This document shows positions 59,343-64,000 of a DNA stretch of 64,000 nt, in pieces. Made by a program: the position numbers and the translations under genes. Numbering within the stretch: position 1 is the first letter of the stretch; each line of letters begins with the position of its first letter. The stretch comes from Xanthobacteraceae bacterium 501b. GTDB taxonomy: Bacteria; Pseudomonadota; Alphaproteobacteria; Rhizobiales; Xanthobacteraceae. The notes below the pieces were generated by a model, which saw nothing but the letters and a program-made list of their open reading frames with translations, did not search any database and was not told the DNA's origin. The stretch lies in assembly GCA_000378025.1 (NCBI GenBank), contig KB899087.1, positions 1,488,001 through 1,552,000 on the forward strand, read 5' to 3'.

Positions 59343-62035
59343 GCCTCATCCTCCGGCGTCGCGGCCTGCGGGGAAAGCGGCAGCCGCAGCGCGATGCGGG
59401 CACCGTTGGTCTGGCCGGGCGCGGGGCTGCGCGCCGCGACCGAGCCACCATGGGCCTCGACGATACCGCGGGTGATGGCAAGCCCAAGCCCCGAGCCGTC
59501 GCCGCCATCGCCCGCCCCGCGTGGGGCGCGCACGAACTTCTCGAACACATGCGGCAGCGTCTCGGCCGGAATGCCCGGCCCGTCATCGGTGACCGCAATC
59601 ACCATCTGACCGTCGATCACGGTGGCGGAGAGGCGGATGCGCGCGCTGGCGCCGGCATAGCGCACGGCATTGGCGACCACATTGCCGAGCGCCTGGTCCA
59701 TCAGGCTCGGATCGGCTTCGATCAGCGGCAAGCCGGGAGCGCTGGTGACGACGAAGCGCTGGGTGGCGCCGCGCTTCTTCACCGTCGCAACGGCCCGGTT
59801 CATCAGTTCCACAACGTCCACCCAGTCGCGCCGCATGTCGAGCGCCCCGGCCTCCAGTCGAGTCATGGAGAGCAGGTTGCGCACCATCAGGTCGAGATTC
59901 TCGGCCTCCTCGCGCATCTGAACCAGCAGGTCGTGGCGCGCCTCCTCCGGGATGCCGGGTCCGTAGTCGAGCAGGCTGGTCGCCGCGCCGAGAATGGAGG
60001 CGAGCGGCGTGCGAAAATCATGGCTGATGGACGCCAGCAGGATGTTGCGCACCCGCTCGGTTTCGGCGGCGGTCCGCACCCGCGTCACCTCGGCTGAGAG
60101 CAGGGTGCGCAGCAGCGCGGCGGCCGTCTGCTCGGCCAGCGTGCCGAGAAGGCCCGCGCTTTCGGTGTCGAGCGGCGCCGTGCCGTCATGCTCGATGCCG
60201 ACCACGCCGATCCGCCCGCCGCGCTCGCCCCCGCCCAAAGGCAGGAAAAGCCAGGGCGCGCGCGGCAGGGTGCCGGTGCCCGCGCCCGCCGCCTCGCCAT
60301 GGTCGAACGCCCAGCCGGCCGCCGTCATCGAGGCGGTATCGAGCCGGTCTTCCGGTGGCCAGGCGGCCGTCAGCGCGAGAGCGCCCTCCTGCGCCAGCAG
60401 AATGACGCTGGCCCGCCCGAGCGCAGCGTGCAGTTCCACCACGGCCGCTTCCGCCACTGAGCTCCGGTCCGGCAGTGCCGCGAGTTTGCGGGTGAAATCA
60501 TAGAGCCGCCGTGTCGCCCGCATGCGCTGGGCGGCGAGCCGCGCCTGCTCGCGGGCCCGGCCGGCTATGGCGGAGATGATCACTGCCACGATGAGGAACA
60601 CCAGCAGCGCCAGCAATTCGTGCGGCCGGGCGATGGTGAAGGTTTCCACCGGGTCGATGAAGAAAAAATTATAAGCGAGGAAAGACAGCCCGGAAGCGAG
60701 GATCGCCGGCCACACGCCATGCAGCAGCGCCGGCAGCAGCACGGCGAGCAGATAGAGCATCGAGACGTTCGGCAAGGCGACGAAACGGGTCAGAACCAGG
60801 CCGAGCAGCGTCGCCGCCGCCACGCCGAGCCCGGCGGTGACATAGCCGGCCAGCGGGCCGGCCGGCGCCAGCCTGGAGCGCCAGCCGGCACGCGCCTCCC
60901 CCGCCTCGGCGGTGACGACATGGATGGCGATGCCAGCGGAGCCGCGCACCAGCGCGTCCGACAGCGGCCGGCGCAGCGCACTGAGCGGCCAGCGGCGCCG
61001 GGCCTTGCCGATGATGATCTGGGTGACGTTCTCGAACCGGGCGAAGCGCAGTACTTCGGCCGCCACATCCGCCGCCACCAGCGAGCGCACTTCGGCGCCG
61101 AGACTTTCGGCGAGACGCAGACCGGCATCCAGCTTCTGCCGGTCAAGGCTGGCCATCACATGGCCGGGACGCTCCACCGTCACCGCGAACCAGGCGGCGT
61201 CCATGAGGTCGGCGAGCCGCTTGGCCTCGCGCACCACCCTCTCCGCCGCCATGTCAGGCCCGACACAGACCAGCAGTCGCTCGCCCGCCGCCCACGGCCC
61301 CTCGATCGCCGCGCCCTGCATGCGCTCGACGAGATCGCTGTCGACCTGGGCGGCGACACGGCGCAAGGCGAGTTCGCGCAGGGCGGTCAGGTTGCTGGGC
61401 TTGAAGAAGCTTTGCACCGCGCGGGTGGCGGTGTCCTCGACATAGACCTTGCCGTCCGCCAGTCGCTTGAGAAGTTCGTCGGAGGGCAGGTCGACGAGGA
61501 TGATCTCGTCCGCCTTGCTCAGCGCCGCGTCGGGCACCGTCTCGCGCACCCGCACGCCGGTGATGCGCTGCACCACGTCGTTGAGGCTCTCGACATGCTG
61601 GATGTTGAGCGTCGTCCATACGTCGATGCCGGCGGCGAGCAGGTCCTGGACGTCCTGCCAGCGTTTGGGATGGCGCGAGCCTTCGACATTCGAGTGGGCG
61701 TATTCGTCGACCAGCAGCAGCGCCGGCCGGCGGGTCAGCGCCGCTTCGAGGTCGAATTCCGGCACCAGCCGGCCGCGATAGGCCATGCCCTTGCGCGGCA
61801 GCAGCTCCAGCCCGGCGATCAGCGCCTCGGTCTCGGCCCGGCCATGGGTCTCGACTAGGCCCACGACGACGTCGCGGCCACCCGCCTGGGCGGCGCGGGC
61901 GGCGGAAAGCATCGCATAGGTCTTGCCGACCCCCGGAGCGGCGCCAAGGAAAATGCGCAGCTTGCCGCGCGCCTCACGTTCGGCGGCGGCAAGCAGGGCG
62001 TCCGGATCGGCGCGAGGGGCCTCCTCACCGCTCAT
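59339..62035 (-). CDS. kdpD: Sensor kinase KdpD
   Basis: An 898-residue kinase. Order: KdpD N-domain with Walker A GAAPGVGKTYAML (about 31-43) and LLVDEYAHSN, a Usp-type domain (about 230-360), four membrane helices (about 385-490), a GAF-like domain, then HisKA (ASISHDFRTPLASILG) and HATPase (NAVRYAG, DDGPGIP, GSGLGLAI). Start 62035 has GGAG six bases upstream; 62041 and 62065 are alternatives. It senses K+ limitation. Confidence 0.93.
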   Translation of the reverse strand: MSGEEAPRADPDALLAAAEREARGKLRIFLGAAPGVGKTYAMLSAARAAQAGGRDVVVGLVETHGRAETEALIAGLELLPRKGMAYRGRLVPEFDLEAALTRRPALLLVDEYAHSNVEGSRHPKRWQDVQDLLAAGIDVWTTLNIQHVESLNDVVQRITGVRVRETVPDAALSKADEIILVDLPSDELLKRLADGKVYVEDTATRAVQSFFKPSNLTALRELALRRVAAQVDSDLVERMQGAAIEGPWAAGERLLVCVGPDMAAERVVREAKRLADLMDAAWFAVTVERPGHVMASLDRQKLDAGLRLAESLGAEVRSLVAADVAAEVLRFARFENVTQIIIGKARRRWPLSALRRPLSDALVRGSAGIAIHVVTAEAGEARAGWRSRLAPAGPLAGYVTAGLGVAAATLLGLVLTRFVALPNVSMLYLLAVLLPALLHGVWPAILASGLSFLAYNFFFIDPVETFTIARPHELLALLVFLIVAVIISAIAGRAREQARLAAQRMRATRRLYDFTRKLAALPDRSSVAEAAVVELHAALGRASVILLAQEGALALTAAWPPEDRLDTASMTAAGWAFDHGEAAGAGTGTLPRAPWLFLPLGGGERGGRIGVVGIEHDGTAPLDTESAGLLGTLAEQTAAALLRTLLSAEVTRVRTAAETERVRNILLASISHDFRTPLASILGAATSLLDYGPGIPEEARHDLLVQMREEAENLDLMVRNLLSMTRLEAGALDMRRDWVDVVELMNRAVATVKKRGATQRFVVTSAPGLPLIEADPSLMDQALGNVVANAVRYAGASARIRLSATVIDGQMVIAVTDDGPGIPAETLPHVFEKFVRAPRGAGDGGDGSGLGLAITRGIVEAHGGSVAARSPAPGQTNGARIALRLPLSPQAATPEDEA

Positions 62036-62048
62036 TCTCATCTCCGTC

Positions 62049-62630
62049 TCACGCGCGCGGCGCATCCTTGGCGAGCGCGTCGAGCGCCAGGTTCAGCGCC
62101 AGCACATTGACGCGCGGCTCGCCGAACACGCCGAGCTGCGGGCGCTCTATGTGCGCTTCGACGAGGGCGCGCACAACGCCCACGTCGAGCGCGCGCGCAC
62201 TGGCGACCCGCGCCACCTGCGCCAGCGCGTTGGCGGGCGTCACGTGCGGGTCGAGTCCGCTGCCGGAAGTCGTCACCGCATCGGCGGGAACCGGGCCGGC
62301 GAGGCCTGCCGCGCGAAGGGCGTCGGCATCGGCCTTGAGCCGTTCCGCGAGCTTGGCACTTGTGGGGCCGAGATTGCTGCCGGAGGAGGCAGCGGCATCA
62401 TAGCCATTGCCCGCCACGGAGGGGCGCGGATGGAAATAGCCGGCAGCGGTGGTGGCTTGGCCGATCAGCGCCGAGCCGACGACCACGCCGTCGCGGACCA
62501 CGAGCGAGCCATTGGCCTGTCGCGGAAACAGCGCCTGCGCGGCCTCGGTCATCGCCAGCGGATAGGCAAGGCCAGTGAGCAGGGTGAAGGCGATGAGCAG
62601 CGTCACCGCCGGGCGGAGATAGATGAGCAT
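62049..62630 (-). CDS. kdpC: K+-transporting ATPase subunit KdpC
   Basis: A 193-residue subunit with one membrane helix near the N-terminus ([17 protein letters not shown]), the motif [14 protein letters not shown]-like in its variant form, [21 protein letters not shown], and [17 protein letters not shown]. It supports assembly and ATP binding of KdpFABC. kdpD follows 13 bases later; 122 bases separate it from kdpB. Confidence 0.94.
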   Translation of the reverse strand: MLIYLRPAVTLLIAFTLLTGLAYPLAMTEAAQALFPRQANGSLVVRDGVVVGSALIGQATTAAGYFHPRPSVAGNGYDAAASSGSNLGPTSAKLAERLKADADALRAAGLAGPVPADAVTTSGSGLDPHVTPANALAQVARVASARALDVGVVRALVEAHIERPQLGVFGEPRVNVLALNLALDALAKDAPRA

Positions 62631-62653
62631 GGAACACTCCTTGAGGGGGGCGC

Positions 62654-62742
62654 GTCACCCCGGACGGCCGAAGGCCGATCCGGGATCGCGGGAAGCAGGC
62701 GAACGATCCCGGCGCTTCGGCTTCGCCTTCGGCCGGGATGAC
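62654..62742. repeat. Palindromic intergenic repeat element, copy 2 (between kdpC and kdpB)
   Basis: An 89-base element bounded by GTCACCCCGG (62654-62663) and CCGGGATGAC (62733-62742), a 10-base inverted repeat with one mismatch, and containing hairpin halves like those at 21552-21647. It fills most of the 122-base kdpB-kdpC gap and may modulate transcript stability within the operon. Confidence 0.7.
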
Positions 62743-62752
62743 AGGCGTTGCC

Positions 62753-64000
<1,248 letters not shown>

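Overview
The window is GC-rich, densely packed, operon-rich bacterial chromosome with many ATGA/GTGA/TGATG start-stop overlaps. Gene content (Sox thiosulfate-oxidation genes, FixLJ- and NodS-like proteins, molybdenum hydroxylases, an OryR/PipR-type LuxR solo and a large proteobacterial gas-vesicle cluster) points to an alphaproteobacterium of the Hyphomicrobiales. Xanthobacteraceae is most likely and an Ancylobacter-like organism is my best guess, because gas vesicles are a known trait there; this is inference from content, not a search result. Both ends are cut: the left inside a molybdopterin oxidase, the right inside kdpB.

Layout. 1-6 kb: 3' end of a Tat-exported molybdopterin oxidase with its XdhC-type maturation factor, an AraC regulator, and an XRE regulator divergent from an SDR epimerase with paired TATACCC operators between them. 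6.2-12.5 kb: one coupled operon with a 2Fe-2S plus molybdopterin oxidase pair, a cytochrome c, an FccB-type flavoprotein and soxXYZA. 12.5-15.4 kb: an OmpR-type two-component system and a small exported protein; a composite direct-repeat motif occurs both beside this regulator gene and upstream of the oxidase-sox operon. 15.5-21.5 kb: amidase and a PotABCD-like polyamine/opine-type ABC importer. 21.8-29.6 kb: peptide-type ABC importer, proline iminopeptidase, a LuxR solo with plant-responsive-type substitutions, and a second iminopeptidase; an identical 20-bp box sits before each iminopeptidase. 29.6-33.3 kb: acyl-CoA dehydrogenase, PIG-L deacetylase, NodS-like methyltransferase and GT2 glycosyltransferase. 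33.3-36.2 kb: phosphonoacetaldehyde hydrolase and a FixLJ-like pair.

36.7-48.5 kb is a 16-gene gas-vesicle locus: gvpA, gvpC-like, gvpN, a coiled-coil protein, gvpH (Hsp20), a protein with an HEHAH zincin motif, gvpF, gvpG, gvpO, an 89-aa protein, gvpJ, a CDC48-type double AAA ATPase, a GvpF/L protein fused to a DnaJ J-domain, two more GvpF/L proteins flanking a GvpA-family protein, and gvpK. The small heat-shock protein, J-domain, unfoldase and putative metalloprotease together suggest a dedicated protein-handling module for vesicle assembly or turnover.

48.7-64 kb: dmeRF Co/Ni efflux, an L,D-transpeptidase lipoprotein, eutBC, an alpha/beta hydrolase, an agmatinase-family ureohydrolase with a nitrilase-family amidase, an MHS transporter, and kdpE-kdpD-kdpC-kdpB (reverse strand) with a palindromic repeat element between kdpC and kdpB that also occurs at 21.6 kb.

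The strongest candidates for a little-described system are the LuxR-solo/iminopeptidase/peptide-importer regulon with its duplicated 20-bp box, and the chaperone/unfoldase/zincin-equipped gas-vesicle cluster.
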